Assembly (NCBI RefSeq): GCF_001905145.1
Contig: NZ_LWLB01000005.1
Coordinates: 1 to 64,000, forward strand
Direction of reading: 5' to 3'
Source: Nocardiopsis sp. TSRI0078
GTDB taxonomy: Bacteria > Actinomycetota > Actinomycetes > Streptosporangiales > Streptosporangiaceae
DNA: 64,000 nt
Below the pieces are notes generated by a model that saw only the letters and a list, made by a program, of their open reading frames with translations, ran no database searches and had not been told where the DNA came from. A program made the position numbers and the translations under genes. Within the stretch, counting starts at the first letter, position 1; the number at the start of each line of letters is the position of its first letter. Shown piece after piece: positions 25,188-35,645 of the stretch.

Positions 25188-27050
25188 ATGCCAGCCCTAC
25201 GCTCACGCACCGTCACCCACGGCAGGAACATGGCAGGCGCGCGCGCCCTCATGCGCGCCACCGGCGTGGAGCGCGAGGACTTCGGCAAGCCCATCGTGGC
25301 CGTGGCCAACAGCTTCACCGAGTTCGTCCCCGGCCACGTCCACCTGCGGGAGGTGGCCGAGGTGGTCGCCGGCGCGATCCGCCAGGCGGGCGGGGTCCCC
25401 CGCGAGTTCAACTCCATCGCCGTGGACGACGGCATCGCCATGGGCCACGGCGGCATGCTCTACTCGCTGCCCAGCCGCGAGCTGATCGCCGACTCGTTGG
25501 AGTACATGGTCAACGCGCACTGCGCCGACGCCCTGGTGTGCGTGTCCAACTGCGACAAGATCACCCCCGGCATGCTGCTGGCCGCGCTGCGCCTGAACAT
25601 CCCCACGGTGTTCGTCTCCGGGGGCCCCATGGAGGCGGGCAAGGTCACGGTGGTCGACGGCACCGCCACCACCGTCCGCAAACTGGACCTGATCAACCCC
25701 ATGATCGCCGCGGCCGACGAGAGCGTCTCCCAGGCGGAGCTGGACGAGATGGAGGAGGCCGCCTGCCCCACCTGCGGCTCCTGCTCGGGCATGTTCACCG
25801 CCAACTCGATGAACTGCCTCACTGAGGCGATCGGCCTGGCCCTGCCCGGCAACGGCACCGTGCTGGCCACCCACACCGCCCGCCGCGCCCTGTACGAGGA
25901 CGCCGGACGCCTGGTCGTGGAGGCCGCGAAGCGCTACTACGAGGACGACGACGAGTCCGTCCTGCCGCTGTCCATCGCCACCCCCTCGGCCTTCGGCAAC
26001 GCCATGGCCCTGGACGTGGCCATGGGCGGCTCCACCAACACGATCCTGCACCTGCTGGCCGCCGCCACCGAGGCGGGCGTCGGCTTCGGCCTGCCCGAGA
26101 TCGACGAGGTCTCCCGCCGCGTGCCGTGCCTGTGCAAGGTCGCGCCGAACACCGAGAAGTACCACATCGAGGACGTGCACCGGGCGGGCGGCATCCCCGC
26201 CATCCTGGGCGAGCTGGCCCGCGGCGGGCTGCTGGACGTCTCCCTGCCCACGGTGCACGGCAAGACGCTCGGCGAGTTCATCGCCGCCTGGGACATCACC
26301 TCCGACACCGTCCTGCCCGAGGCGGTGGAGCTGTTCCACGCCGCTCCCGGCGGCAGGCGCACGACCAAGGCGTACTCGCAGAGCACGCGCTGGGACACCC
26401 TGGACACCGACCGGGAGAAGGGCTGCATCCGCTCGGTCCCCCACGCCTACACCAAGGACGGCGGGCTGGCGGTGCTCTTCGGCAACCTCGCCCCGGACGG
26501 CGCGATCGTCAAGACCGCGGGCGTGGAGGAGGAGCTGTGGACCTTCTCCGGTCCCGCCAAGGTCTTCGAGTCGCAGGAGGAGGCCGTCGACGGCATCCTC
26601 AACAAGAGGATCGAACCCGGTGACGTGGTGGTCATCCGCTACGAGGGCCCCAAGGGCGGTCCGGGCATGCAGGAGATGCTGTACCCGACGAGCTTCCTCA
26701 AGGGCCGCGGCCTGGGCAAGGCCTGCGCGCTCATCACCGACGGCCGCTTCTCCGGCGGCACGTCGGGGCTGTCCATCGGCCACGCCTCCCCCGAGGCCGC
26801 CGCGGGCGGGGACATCGCCCTGGTGGAGGACGGGGACGTCGTCAGCATCGACATCCCGAACCGGCGCATCGCGTTGGAGGTCTCCGATGACGAGCTGAGC
26901 ACCCGCCGCGAGCGCCTGCTCAAGGAGCTCGGCCGGTTCCAGCCGCGCGACCGCCAGCGTCCGGTGACGGCGGCGCTGCGCGCCTACGCGGCCATGGCGA
27001 CCTCGGCCTCCACCGGCGCGGCGCGCGACGTGTCCCAGATCGAGAGGTAG
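25188..27050 (+). CDS. ilvD: Dihydroxy-acid dehydratase
   Basis: 620-residue IlvD/Edd enzyme that converts 2,3-dihydroxy-isovalerate and -methylvalerate to the 2-keto acids of valine and isoleucine biosynthesis. Iron-sulfur ligands are seen in VSNCDKI and [11 protein letters not shown], and the family signature [17 protein letters not shown] is near the C-terminus. The ATG at 25188 ([19 protein letters not shown]) matches family starts and has GGGAG upstream; an ATG five codons earlier is less likely. It stands alone, away from other ilv genes. Confidence 0.97.
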   Translation: MPALRSRTVTHGRNMAGARALMRATGVEREDFGKPIVAVANSFTEFVPGHVHLREVAEVVAGAIRQAGGVPREFNSIAVDDGIAMGHGGMLYSLPSRELIADSLEYMVNAHCADALVCVSNCDKITPGMLLAALRLNIPTVFVSGGPMEAGKVTVVDGTATTVRKLDLINPMIAAADESVSQAELDEMEEAACPTCGSCSGMFTANSMNCLTEAIGLALPGNGTVLATHTARRALYEDAGRLVVEAAKRYYEDDDESVLPLSIATPSAFGNAMALDVAMGGSTNTILHLLAAATEAGVGFGLPEIDEVSRRVPCLCKVAPNTEKYHIEDVHRAGGIPAILGELARGGLLDVSLPTVHGKTLGEFIAAWDITSDTVLPEAVELFHAAPGGRRTTKAYSQSTRWDTLDTDREKGCIRSVPHAYTKDGGLAVLFGNLAPDGAIVKTAGVEEELWTFSGPAKVFESQEEAVDGILNKRIEPGDVVVIRYEGPKGGPGMQEMLYPTSFLKGRGLGKACALITDGRFSGGTSGLSIGHASPEAAAGGDIALVEDGDVVSIDIPNRRIALEVSDDELSTRRERLLKELGRFQPRDRQRPVTAALRAYAAMATSASTGAARDVSQIER

Positions 27051-27057
27051 GGAGCGG

Positions 27058-27081
27058 GGGCGGCCCCGGCCGGGGCCGCCC
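27058..27081. terminator. Bidirectional terminator between ilvD and the zinc-ribbon gene
   Basis: A perfect 24-base palindrome, all G and C, between convergent stop codons, seven bases beyond the ilvD stop and seven beyond the other. Confidence 0.75.
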
Positions 27082-27088
27082 GCGTCCT

Positions 27089-27292
27089 CTAGGAGCAGCA
27101 GCCGCCTCCGCAGCACCCTCCGCCGGAGGGCGCCGGTGCGGGCGCCCGGCCGCCCACCGCCACGGTGGACAGCAGTCGGACCGTGTCGTCGTGTCCCTGC
27201 GGGCAGGACGCCGGATCCCCGGCCCGGGCCATCGGACGGGAGAGCTCGAAGGTGTCGCCGCACTCGCGGCAGCGGAAGTCGTATCTGGGCAT
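27089..27292 (-). CDS. FmdB-family zinc-ribbon protein
   Basis: 67 residues beginning MPRYDFRCRECGDTFELSRPM, the FmdB/CxxC_CXXC_SSSS regulatory-type zinc ribbon, with the second ligand pair less regular (SCPQGHD). The C-terminus ends GGGCCGGGCCS, a cysteine-glycine tail seen in many actinobacterial members. Role unknown; possibly metal handling or regulation. It precedes no obvious partner; an HNH gene lies upstream on the same strand with a terminator between. Confidence 0.85.
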   Translation of the reverse strand: MPRYDFRCRECGDTFELSRPMARAGDPASCPQGHDDTVRLLSTVAVGGRAPAPAPSGGGCCGGGCCS

Positions 27293-27307
27293 GCCGTCAG
27301 AATACGG

Positions 27308-27338
27308 CCGCCCTCCGGAGGAACGCACCGGAGGGCGG
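27308..27338 (-). terminator. Terminator of the HNH gene
   Basis: An 11-bp perfect stem (27308-27318 with 27328-27338) and 9-base loop, about 50 bases past the HNH stop codon on the minus strand and just before the zinc-ribbon gene. Confidence 0.65.
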
Positions 27339-27389
27339 AGGGGTGAACCGCGGGGACCGGGTGGGACGCCCGGTTCCGGTCCCGCCGGA

Positions 27390-27941
27390 TCATGCCACCA
27401 GATGGGCCATGTACGGCTCCCACTGGGGGTCGCCGTGGAGGTCTCCGTTGATCAGACGCCAGTGGGGACCCTTGGGCACCTTGGGGGTGACGTGCAGTTC
27501 CCAGCCGAGTTCGTCCAGGAACTTGTCGGCCTTGCGGTGGTTGCACGGCTTGCACGCGGCCACCACGTTCTCCCACACGTGCGCGCCTCCGCGGCTGCGC
27601 GGGATGACGTGGTCGATGGTCTCGGCCTTCTTCCCGCAGTAACCGCAGGTGTGTCTGTCCCGACGCATGAGCGCCACCCTGGTGAGGGGCACCCTGCGGC
27701 TGTACGGGACGCTGATGTAGCGCCGGAGCCGGATGACCGACGGCACGTCGTAGGCACGCGTCGCCGAGTGCAGTATCGCGCCGGCGTCATCCTGGTGGAC
27801 GACCTCCGCCTTCTCCCTCAGGACGAGGAGAATCGCCCTGCGCAGGGGCAGTGTCGTCAGTGGTTCGAAGCTGGCGTTGAGCAGCAGCACGTGGCGGCGG
27901 GCGGTTCCTGTGCCACCCTCCCGGCTGCCTCGGGCGCTCAT
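27390..27941 (-). CDS. HNH endonuclease family protein
   Basis: 183 residues. The central HNH/zinc module reads [40 protein letters not shown], with two CxxC zinc pairs, the catalytic DH and the ENVV Asn. The N-terminus ([20 protein letters not shown]) and the ending EPYMAHLV are conserved in a widespread actinobacterial chromosomal family, so this is a host gene and not an intron or phage remnant. The substrate is unknown. Confidence 0.92.
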   Translation of the reverse strand: [183 protein letters not shown]

Positions 27942-28269
27942 CGTGCCGCTCCAGCCGTCGTCTGAGACGGCTGTGTCTCTTCCCCGGCCAGCCGTTCGGC
28001 CAGCCAGGAGACCTCCCTGTGCACCGATCCGAGGATCGGTGGTTCCGTACGCCTTGCCACACGGACCTCCCGGTGGTCCCGCCGAGTTGCGTCCCGCATT
28101 CAGTTTGCGTGGTCGGACCGCCCCGGCGCCACCCCAATTTTCGCCGGGCCGCCCAGAAACCGCGTGCCATTCCCTTTCCGAGGTCCCATTGTGCGTCGGT
28201 CGGCCCCGATTTCACCCTGCCGCCGCGCCGGACACACCGGGGTGGATAGCGGTGGATAGAGTGCGAAGC
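27942..28269. other. Divergent promoter region, HNH gene and prolyl oligopeptidase
   Basis: 328 bases. At 28241-28260 there is a tandem 10-base repeat (GGTGGATAGC then GGTGGATAGA) immediately before the peptidase start; its second half includes TAGAGT, a likely -10. No gene is seen. Confidence 0.5.
28257..28262 (+). promoter_or_regulatory. -10 element for a leaderless peptidase transcript
   Basis: TAGAGT, seven bases before the ATG of the prolyl oligopeptidase gene, with no ribosome-binding site between. Confidence 0.4.
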
Positions 28270-30363
28270 ATGCGTGAACTCCGCTACCCCCCGGCCGCAC
28301 GGCTGGACATCAACGAGAACCTGCACGGCCACACGGTCGGTGACCCCTACCGGTGGTTGGAGGATGACGAGTCGGCGCAGACCAAGGAATGGGCGACCTC
28401 GGAGGACGCCCTGTACGCCGAGGTCTCCTCGCGGTTCGGGGCACGTGACTGGTTCGCCGGCCAGGTGCGCTCCCTGCTGGGCGCCGGAAGCGTCGGCGCG
28501 CCCGTGTGGCGGGGCGACCGCCGCTTCTTCGTCCGGCGTACCGCCGAACAGGAGCACGGCGTGCTCTACGTCCAGGACGGCGGGGGCCCCGAGCGCGTCC
28601 TGGTGGACCCGGGAGCGCTCGACCCGGAGGGCCTGACCACCCTGGACGCCTGGAGGCCCGACCACTCCGGCCGCCTGCTCGCCTACCAGTTGTCCGAGGG
28701 CGGCGACGAGGAGTCCGTGCTCCGGATCGTGGACGTCGACAGCGGCGACGTGGTGGACGGGCCCATCGACCGGGCCCGCTACAGCCCCATCGCGTGGCTG
28801 CCGGACTCCTCCGCCTTCTACTACGTACGGCGCCTGCCCCCGGAGGAGGTCCCCGAGGGCGAGGAGAGCTACCACCGGCGGGTCTACCTGCACCGGTTGG
28901 GCACCCCCACCGACCAGGACACCCTGGTCTTCGGACAGGGCCGTGACAAGACCGAGTACTTCACCCCCGTCGTGAGCCGTGACGGGCACTGGCTCGTCCT
29001 GCTCGCCAACCGGGGGACCTCAGCGGCCACCGACGCCTGGATCGCCGACCTGTCCGACGGCGGCCTGGACGCGCCCCGCCTGGTGCCGGTCCAGGAGGGC
29101 GTGGACGCCGCCCTGCACCCGCACGTGGGCCGGGACGGTCGCCTGTACCTGTTCACCGACAGGGAGGCCCCCCGCGGGCGCCTGTGCGTGGCCGACCCCG
29201 CCGCCCCCGGGTACGAGAACTGGACCACCCTGGTCCCCGAGGACCCCGAGGCGGTCCTGGAGGGGTACGCGATCCTGGACGGTCCCCGGATGGAGCGGCC
29301 CGAACTGCTGGTGGCCCGCAGCCGCCACGCGATCAGCGAGGTCGCCCGGCACGACCTGACCGGCGGCGAGCACCTGGGCGGGCTGGACATGCCGGGCCTG
29401 GGCACCATCGGAGGCCTCGTCGAACGCCCCGAGGGCGGGCACGAGGCGTGGTTCGGCTACACCGACAACACCCACCCGTCGTCGGTGTACCACTACGACG
29501 CGCTCTCGGGCGAGGTGTCGCTGTGGGCCGACGCCCCCGGCGACATCGACCTGCCCGGGGTGAACGTGGAGCAGGTCACCTACACCTCCGGGGACGGCAC
29601 TCCCGTGCGCATGCTGGTGGTCTCGCCCGAGGCCCCCTCCGAGGGGCCGCGGCCGACCATCCTGTACGGGTACGGGGGCTTCCGGATCTCCCTCACCCCC
29701 GCCTACTCGGCGGTGGCGCTGGCCTGGGTCCGCGCGGGCGGCGTGTACGCCGTCGCCAACCTGCGCGGCGGCCTGGAGGAGGGCGAGGAGTGGCACCGGG
29801 CGGGGATGCTCGCCGACAAGCAGAACGTCTTCGACGACTGCGCGGCGGCGGCCGAGCACCTGGTCTCCACCGGCGTGACCGACACCGAGCACCTGTCCGT
29901 CATGGGCGGCAGCAACGGCGGCCTGCTGGTGGGCGCCATGGTCACCCAGCGGCCGGACCTGTTCGCCGCCGCCGTCTGCTCGGCCCCGCTGCTGGACATG
30001 GTCCGCTACGAGAGGTTCGGGCTGGGCCAGCTGTGGAACGTCGAGTACGGCACCGCCGACGACCCCGAGCAGCTGGGGTGGCTGCTGGGCTACTCGCCGT
30101 ACCACAACGTGCGCGAGGGCACCCGCTACCCGGCGACGCTGTTCACCGTGTTCGACAACGACACCCGCGTGGACCCGCTGCACGCGCGCAAGCTGTGCGC
30201 GTGGATGCAGCACGCCACGTCGGCTCCGCTGGAGGAGCGGCCGATCCTGCTGCGCCGGGAGTCCGAGGTGGGCCACAGCTCGCGGTCGGTGAGCCGCAGC
30301 GTGGCCCTCAACGCCGAGCAGCTGGCCTTCCTCGCCCACTACCTGGGGCTCTCCGTGGGCTGA
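28270..30363 (+). CDS. Prolyl oligopeptidase family serine peptidase (S9A)
   Basis: 697 residues: N-terminal cap strand, seven-bladed beta-propeller (about 70-400) and a C-terminal alpha/beta-hydrolase domain. The triad is present: Ser548 in MGGSNGGLL, Asp in DNDTRVDPLHA (near 632) and His669 in SEVGHSSRS. It cuts short peptides after proline, in the cytoplasm as there is no signal peptide. DPYRWLEDD near the start is an S9A hallmark. The ATG has no Shine-Dalgarno; transcription is likely leaderless from the TAGAGT box. Confidence 0.95.
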   Translation: MRELRYPPAARLDINENLHGHTVGDPYRWLEDDESAQTKEWATSEDALYAEVSSRFGARDWFAGQVRSLLGAGSVGAPVWRGDRRFFVRRTAEQEHGVLYVQDGGGPERVLVDPGALDPEGLTTLDAWRPDHSGRLLAYQLSEGGDEESVLRIVDVDSGDVVDGPIDRARYSPIAWLPDSSAFYYVRRLPPEEVPEGEESYHRRVYLHRLGTPTDQDTLVFGQGRDKTEYFTPVVSRDGHWLVLLANRGTSAATDAWIADLSDGGLDAPRLVPVQEGVDAALHPHVGRDGRLYLFTDREAPRGRLCVADPAAPGYENWTTLVPEDPEAVLEGYAILDGPRMERPELLVARSRHAISEVARHDLTGGEHLGGLDMPGLGTIGGLVERPEGGHEAWFGYTDNTHPSSVYHYDALSGEVSLWADAPGDIDLPGVNVEQVTYTSGDGTPVRMLVVSPEAPSEGPRPTILYGYGGFRISLTPAYSAVALAWVRAGGVYAVANLRGGLEEGEEWHRAGMLADKQNVFDDCAAAAEHLVSTGVTDTEHLSVMGGSNGGLLVGAMVTQRPDLFAAAVCSAPLLDMVRYERFGLGQLWNVEYGTADDPEQLGWLLGYSPYHNVREGTRYPATLFTVFDNDTRVDPLHARKLCAWMQHATSAPLEERPILLRRESEVGHSSRSVSRSVALNAEQLAFLAHYLGLSVG

Positions 30364-30426
30364 CGCCCGCCTCCGGCCCTGGTGGGAGAGCAACGACACA
30401 GGTGTCGGGCCGGGGGCGCAGCCTGT

Positions 30427-30475
30427 TCTCCTGGGGAGTGTTGAGACAATTGAGGGCGTACCACCCCCCAGGAGA
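30427..30475. promoter_or_regulatory. Inverted repeat flanking the thioesterase promoter region
   Basis: TCTCCTGGGG (30427-30436) and CCCCAGGAGA (30466-30475) form a perfect 10-bp inverted repeat with a 29-base spacer containing TTGAGACAATTGAGG. It ends 21 bases before the thioesterase GTG and could be a split operator or a hairpin in the leader. Confidence 0.4.
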
Positions 30476-30496
30476 GCAGCGGAGAGGATCCCGGAC

Positions 30497-30937
30497 GTGA
30501 CACAGACCGAGGCCGGAGCCGTCGGTACCCGGACGACGCCCCGACGGCACGTGCACCTCGCCCAGGTCCGCTACGCCGATCTCGACCCGCAGCACCACGT
30601 CAACAACGTGCGGATGCTGACCTACCTGGAGGACGCCCGGATCTCGTTCCTGCGCTACGAGGGCGCCGTCGAGGGCGACGAGGTCTTCGGCGCGATGGTC
30701 GTGGCCCGCCAGGAGGCCGACTACGTGGCGCCGCTGCTGCCGAGGTCGGAGCCGGTGCGCGTGGAACTGTGGGTGACCGAGGTGCGCAACGCCAGCTTCA
30801 CCCTGGCCTACGAGATCCTGGACGACACCAGGGTGTACCTGCGGGCGAAGACGGTACTGGTCGGCTTCGACGTGCCGACGCAGAGCGCCCGGCGGCTCAA
30901 CGCCACCGAGCGCGCCTTCCTCGCCGACTACGCCTGA
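30497..30937 (+). CDS. Acyl-CoA thioesterase (hotdog fold, 4HBT type)
   Basis: 146 residues with the hotdog signature VRYADLDPQHHVNNVRMLTYLEDAR, where the D and HVNN are typical of 4-hydroxybenzoyl-CoA/YbgC-type thioesterases. The remaining strands (PVRVELWVTEVRNASFTLAYEI) complete a single hotdog domain. It hydrolyses an acyl-CoA; the chain type is unknown. GTG start with GGAGAGG upstream. It ends 27 bases before the convergent haemoglobin gene. Confidence 0.88.
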   Translation: MTQTEAGAVGTRTTPRRHVHLAQVRYADLDPQHHVNNVRMLTYLEDARISFLRYEGAVEGDEVFGAMVVARQEADYVAPLLPRSEPVRVELWVTEVRNASFTLAYEILDDTRVYLRAKTVLVGFDVPTQSARRLNATERAFLADYA

Positions 30938-30964
30938 GGCGCTCGGGGCTCCGCGGCCCCGCTC

Positions 30965-31495
30965 TCACTTCAGGGAGATGGTGACGGCCTCGCCGTCGTC
31001 GTCCCCGTCCTCCCCGTCATCGGTGGCGGACACCGACATCCGCGTCGGGTTGGCCACCTCCGGAGCGGAGGTCTCCTCGGGGACGTTCACCATGCTGTGC
31101 GCGGCCATGACCATGTACTCCCACAGCTGCCGCTCCAGCACCTCGTGCAGGTCGAGGGAGTCGACCGCGGCGCGCATGTGCTTGAGCCACAGGTCACGCT
31201 CGGTGGTGCCGATGCGGAAGGGGACGTGCCGCATCCGCAGCCGGGGGTGCCCCCGCTGCTCGTTGTAGGTCCGCGGACCGCCCCAGTACTGGATGAGGAA
31301 CAGGCGCAGGCGCTCCTCGGCCGGGCCGAGGTCCTCCTCGGGGTACATGGGCCGGAGCACGGGGTCCTCGGCCACGCCCTCGTAGAAGCGGCGGACCAGG
31401 CGGGTGAAGGTCTCCTCACCACCCACTGCCTCGTAGAACGTCATACGCACGGGCTCGTCGCCCGCGCTCTGCTGGTGATCGCGCGCGGAAGTCAT
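30965..31495 (-). CDS. glbO: Truncated haemoglobin, group II (GlbO type)
   Basis: 176 residues. The globin core (about 18-140) has the group II features: [23 protein letters not shown] at the start, [23 protein letters not shown] with the CD1 Tyr region and proximal His, and the Trp in ERDLWLKHM (G8). It binds O2 and NO and probably protects respiration, as in mycobacterial GlbO. A 35-residue acidic tail is an extension beyond the usual 128-residue core. ATG at 31495 follows TACCCT by seven bases without a ribosome site. Confidence 0.93.
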   Translation of the reverse strand: MTSARDHQQSAGDEPVRMTFYEAVGGEETFTRLVRRFYEGVAEDPVLRPMYPEEDLGPAEERLRLFLIQYWGGPRTYNEQRGHPRLRMRHVPFRIGTTERDLWLKHMRAAVDSLDLHEVLERQLWEYMVMAAHSMVNVPEETSAPEVANPTRMSVSATDDGEDGDDDGEAVTISLK

Positions 31496-31502
31496 CGCCA
31501 CC

Positions 31503-31508
31503 AGGGTA
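31503..31508 (-). promoter_or_regulatory. -10 element for a leaderless glbO transcript
   Basis: TACCCT on the minus strand seven bases before the glbO ATG; no Shine-Dalgarno. Confidence 0.4.
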
Positions 31509-31559
31509 TGCCACGTTCGCGGGTCGCCCCCGAGGATCGCGGGGCGGTCTCCCGTCCCG

Positions 31560-32321
31560 TCACGGCCGAGCGCCCAGCAGGTCGTCGAGAAGCCGCCCGC
31601 GGACGCCGTCCGGGTCGTCGTCACCCGCGGGACTCCACGTACAGCCGACGCTCAGCGCCACCACCCGCCCCGTGTCCGTCACCCGGCGGACGGCCTCGAC
31701 CACGGCGCCGGCACCGGGCCCGCCGGGGGTCGGGAACAGGAACCCGGGCACGTCCCCGGGGTCGATGACGTCCAGGTCCACGTGCAGCAGCAGGGGGCCG
31801 TCCGGGAGCGTGTCCGGACCGACACCGGCGACCGTGCTCCGCCGGACGGCCGCACCGCGCAGGTACTCCTCCTCCGGAGGGTCCAGGTCGCGCCCGTCGA
31901 CGAGCAGGACCCGCTCCTCGGGAACGACCGCGAGCCCGAGCCGGTCGACCGCCGGGTCGGGGCGGTAGCCGGCCAGGACCCGCAGCGGGATGCCGCCCAC
32001 GTACCCCGAGGTGCTCGTCTCCATGGTCTGGACGTCGCCGTGCGCGTCGAACCACACGACGGCGGGATCGAGGCCCGCCCGCTGCACTCCGGCGGCCGTG
32101 CCGAGCGCCACCATGCAGTCGCCGGAGAGGACCACCGGGCGCCGGCCCCCGCGGACGTGGTCGGCGACGCGTTCGGCCACGGCCCCGTGCAGGTGCGCCG
32201 TCCGGCTCCACACGTCCCCGTCGGGCAGCTCCTCGACCAGTGTCTCCGACGCGTCACGCGTCGGGACGCGAAAGTCGGGCAGGAGCTCGTCGAGGTGGTA
32301 GGGCACGCTGAGAAGGGCCAT
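31560..32321 (-). CDS. Arginase/agmatinase-family protein
   Basis: 253 residues of the ureohydrolase superfamily. Two manganese motifs are intact: FDAHGDVQT and [10 protein letters not shown]. The first motif, normally GGDH, reads [10 protein letters not shown], so one Mn ligand His is replaced by Cys; this is also seen in some actinobacterial homologues as far as I recall. The protein is shorter than true arginases (about 300). The substrate is unknown. ATG at 32321 lies six bases after TACCGT with no ribosome site. Confidence 0.8.
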   Translation of the reverse strand: MALLSVPYHLDELLPDFRVPTRDASETLVEELPDGDVWSRTAHLHGAVAERVADHVRGGRRPVVLSGDCMVALGTAAGVQRAGLDPAVVWFDAHGDVQTMETSTSGYVGGIPLRVLAGYRPDPAVDRLGLAVVPEERVLLVDGRDLDPPEEEYLRGAAVRRSTVAGVGPDTLPDGPLLLHVDLDVIDPGDVPGFLFPTPGGPGAGAVVEAVRRVTDTGRVVALSVGCTWSPAGDDDPDGVRGRLLDDLLGARP

Positions 32322-32327
32322 GCCGGG

Positions 32328-32333
32328 ACGGTA
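32328..32333 (-). promoter_or_regulatory. -10 element for a leaderless arginase-like transcript
   Basis: TACCGT on the minus strand, six bases before the ATG of the arginase-family gene. Confidence 0.4.
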
Positions 32334-32374
32334 GACCGGCGGCCTCCGGGCGTACAGCGCTCGTTCTCCGCACC

Positions 32375-32576
32375 CGCGCGCAGCGCCCCGGTGGGCGACA
32401 CAAGGAGACAGCGCCGCAGGCACCGTTGAGGGCGGTAGCCCACCCGCCGCGCGCAGCGCCCCGGTGGGCGATGGTGGGCGACGCAAGAAGACAGCGCCGC
32501 AGGCACCGTTGAGGGCGGTAGCCCACCCGCCGCGCGCAGCGCCCCGGTGGGCGATGGTGGGCGACGGGTGGGCGGA
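32375..32576. repeat. Three imperfect tandem repeats between ettA and the arginase-like gene
   Basis: The block CGCGCAGCGCCCCGGTGGGC recurs with periods of 73 and 83 bases (CAG landmarks at 32381, 32454 and 32537). The longer unit has a 10-base internal duplication (GATGGTGGGC). Each unit also contains CACCGTTGAGGGCGGTAGCC. The third copy is partial and stops at the ettA stop codon. No coding role is apparent; on the minus strand this is the downstream end of ettA. Confidence 0.85.
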
Positions 32577-32580
32577 GCGG

Positions 32581-34245
<1,665 letters not shown>

Positions 34246-34251
34246 GGTCCC

Positions 34252-34257
34252 AGCCTA
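34252..34257 (-). promoter_or_regulatory. -10 element for a leaderless ettA transcript
   Basis: TAGGCT on the minus strand six bases before the ettA ATG. Confidence 0.4.
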
Positions 34258-34352
34258 GGGTGTCGGGGCCAATGCCCCCGCCATCACGCGGGCGGGCGGG
34301 AACCGGCCCGGGCGCGGGCTCGAACCGCCCGGGCCGGCGCGGCGGCGACCGC

Positions 34353-35561
34353 TCACTCCTCGGGGTACTCGCTCCTCTCCCGCAGCCAGCGGGGAGCGAA
34401 CTCCCGCCACCGCTCCACCGGCAGTCCCCAGGCCAGCGCACGGCTCATCAGCAGCGCCATGGAGTATCCGGGGTCGGCGGTCAGGGCGACGTCCAGGGCC
34501 GCCGCGGCCAGCGGCCTGTCACCGCGCTGCCACGCCGCGACCGCCAGCAGCGAGGCGGGCGCCGCCCGCTGGCGCCGGGGCAGGTGGCGGGCGACCCGGC
34601 TCCACAGCGCCTGGTGCGCGGGCGCGGCCTCGGCGGTGATGCGCGCCCACACCTCGTCGCGCACGCGGGTCTGGGCGAGGTAGACCCCCAGCCAGGCCAG
34701 CTCCTCCCGGTCGGTGACCCCTTGGCCCGCCCGCTCGGCCCGCACGGCCGCCAGGGCGGCGGGCAGGCCCCGGTCGGTCAGGGCGCCGCGCATGCCCCGT
34801 TCCAGCATCCGCCGGGCGCGCGCCTCCGCCTCCCCGGCGAGCACGTCCATCGCGGTCCGCTCCTCACCGCCCACGGGTTCCAGGAGGGCCCGGATCCGCG
34901 CGGTGTCCTCCACCGTGGCGTGGAGGGGCTGCGCGGGGACGAGCCCGTGCAGGACCGCGTCGGCCGGGACGGTGGAGCCGTCCACGTTGACGACGGTTCC
35001 CTCGGCCGGGCAGCAGCCGGTCCGCCCGCAGGTGTAGGACCAGTACCGGCCGTCCGTGACCCGGAGGGCGTCCAGGACGGTCAGGGCGTGCCCGCGGGCG
35101 GCGGACAGGAGCCTGTCGACGTAGGGGGTGACCCGTTCGGGAGGTCCGTAGGCCACGACCACCAGGGCGTTGCAGCCCTCGGAGACGGCCGTCGCGACGG
35201 GGACGGCGGCGCGCTCCAGCGGATCACCGGTCGCGTCCAGCCGGTCCAGGTCGCCCCGGAAGGCGGAGTACACGCCCTTGCCCCGCATCGCGAGGATGAC
35301 GATCCCGGGATCGGGCGGCGTGCCCACCAGGTAGGGCAGGGTGGCGATGATGTCGGTCGGGTTGGTCAGGACGAGGGCGCCGCGTGTCCCGGGGACGGGG
35401 GCCGGCGCCGGTCCACCGGGGGTGCGGGGCGCGGGGAGGGCGGGAGCATCCGGGGCGGGGGCGTCGGTCGGGGGCGGTGCGGAGGCGGCCGGGTCGTCGG
35501 GACGCCCGGGGGCTGAGGGGGCGAGGGGAGGGAGGGGGCGGTGCGGCTGGTCGGAGTGCAT
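34353..35561 (-). CDS. DUF4192 domain-containing protein
   Basis: 402 residues. After a Pro/Ala-rich N-terminus of about 60 residues comes the DUF4192 region (LTNPTDIIATLPYLVGTPPDPGIVILAM), with YWSYTCGRTGCCPAEGTVV in the middle and DRPLAAAALDVALTADPGYSMALLM near the end. The family is restricted to actinobacteria and has no known function. The ATG at 35561 has only a weak GAAGA upstream; a start eleven codons earlier is possible. It lies between ettA and the diguanylate cyclase on the same strand. Confidence 0.85.
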   Translation of the reverse strand: MHSDQPHRPLPPLAPSAPGRPDDPAASAPPPTDAPAPDAPALPAPRTPGGPAPAPVPGTRGALVLTNPTDIIATLPYLVGTPPDPGIVILAMRGKGVYSAFRGDLDRLDATGDPLERAAVPVATAVSEGCNALVVVAYGPPERVTPYVDRLLSAARGHALTVLDALRVTDGRYWSYTCGRTGCCPAEGTVVNVDGSTVPADAVLHGLVPAQPLHATVEDTARIRALLEPVGGEERTAMDVLAGEAEARARRMLERGMRGALTDRGLPAALAAVRAERAGQGVTDREELAWLGVYLAQTRVRDEVWARITAEAAPAHQALWSRVARHLPRRQRAAPASLLAVAAWQRGDRPLAAAALDVALTADPGYSMALLMSRALAWGLPVERWREFAPRWLRERSEYPEE

Positions 35562-35645
35562 ATCTTCACGTTGGGTGACGCGGCGGTCCCGCACAATGGC
35601 CGACCGGGGGCTGTGGACAACGCCCGGGAGCCGCGGACACGCGGA

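Noticed and set aside
27390..27941. HNH gene as a homing endonuclease or intron remnant
   Set aside because: It belongs to a conserved chromosomal actinobacterial family and no interrupted gene or intron is visible.
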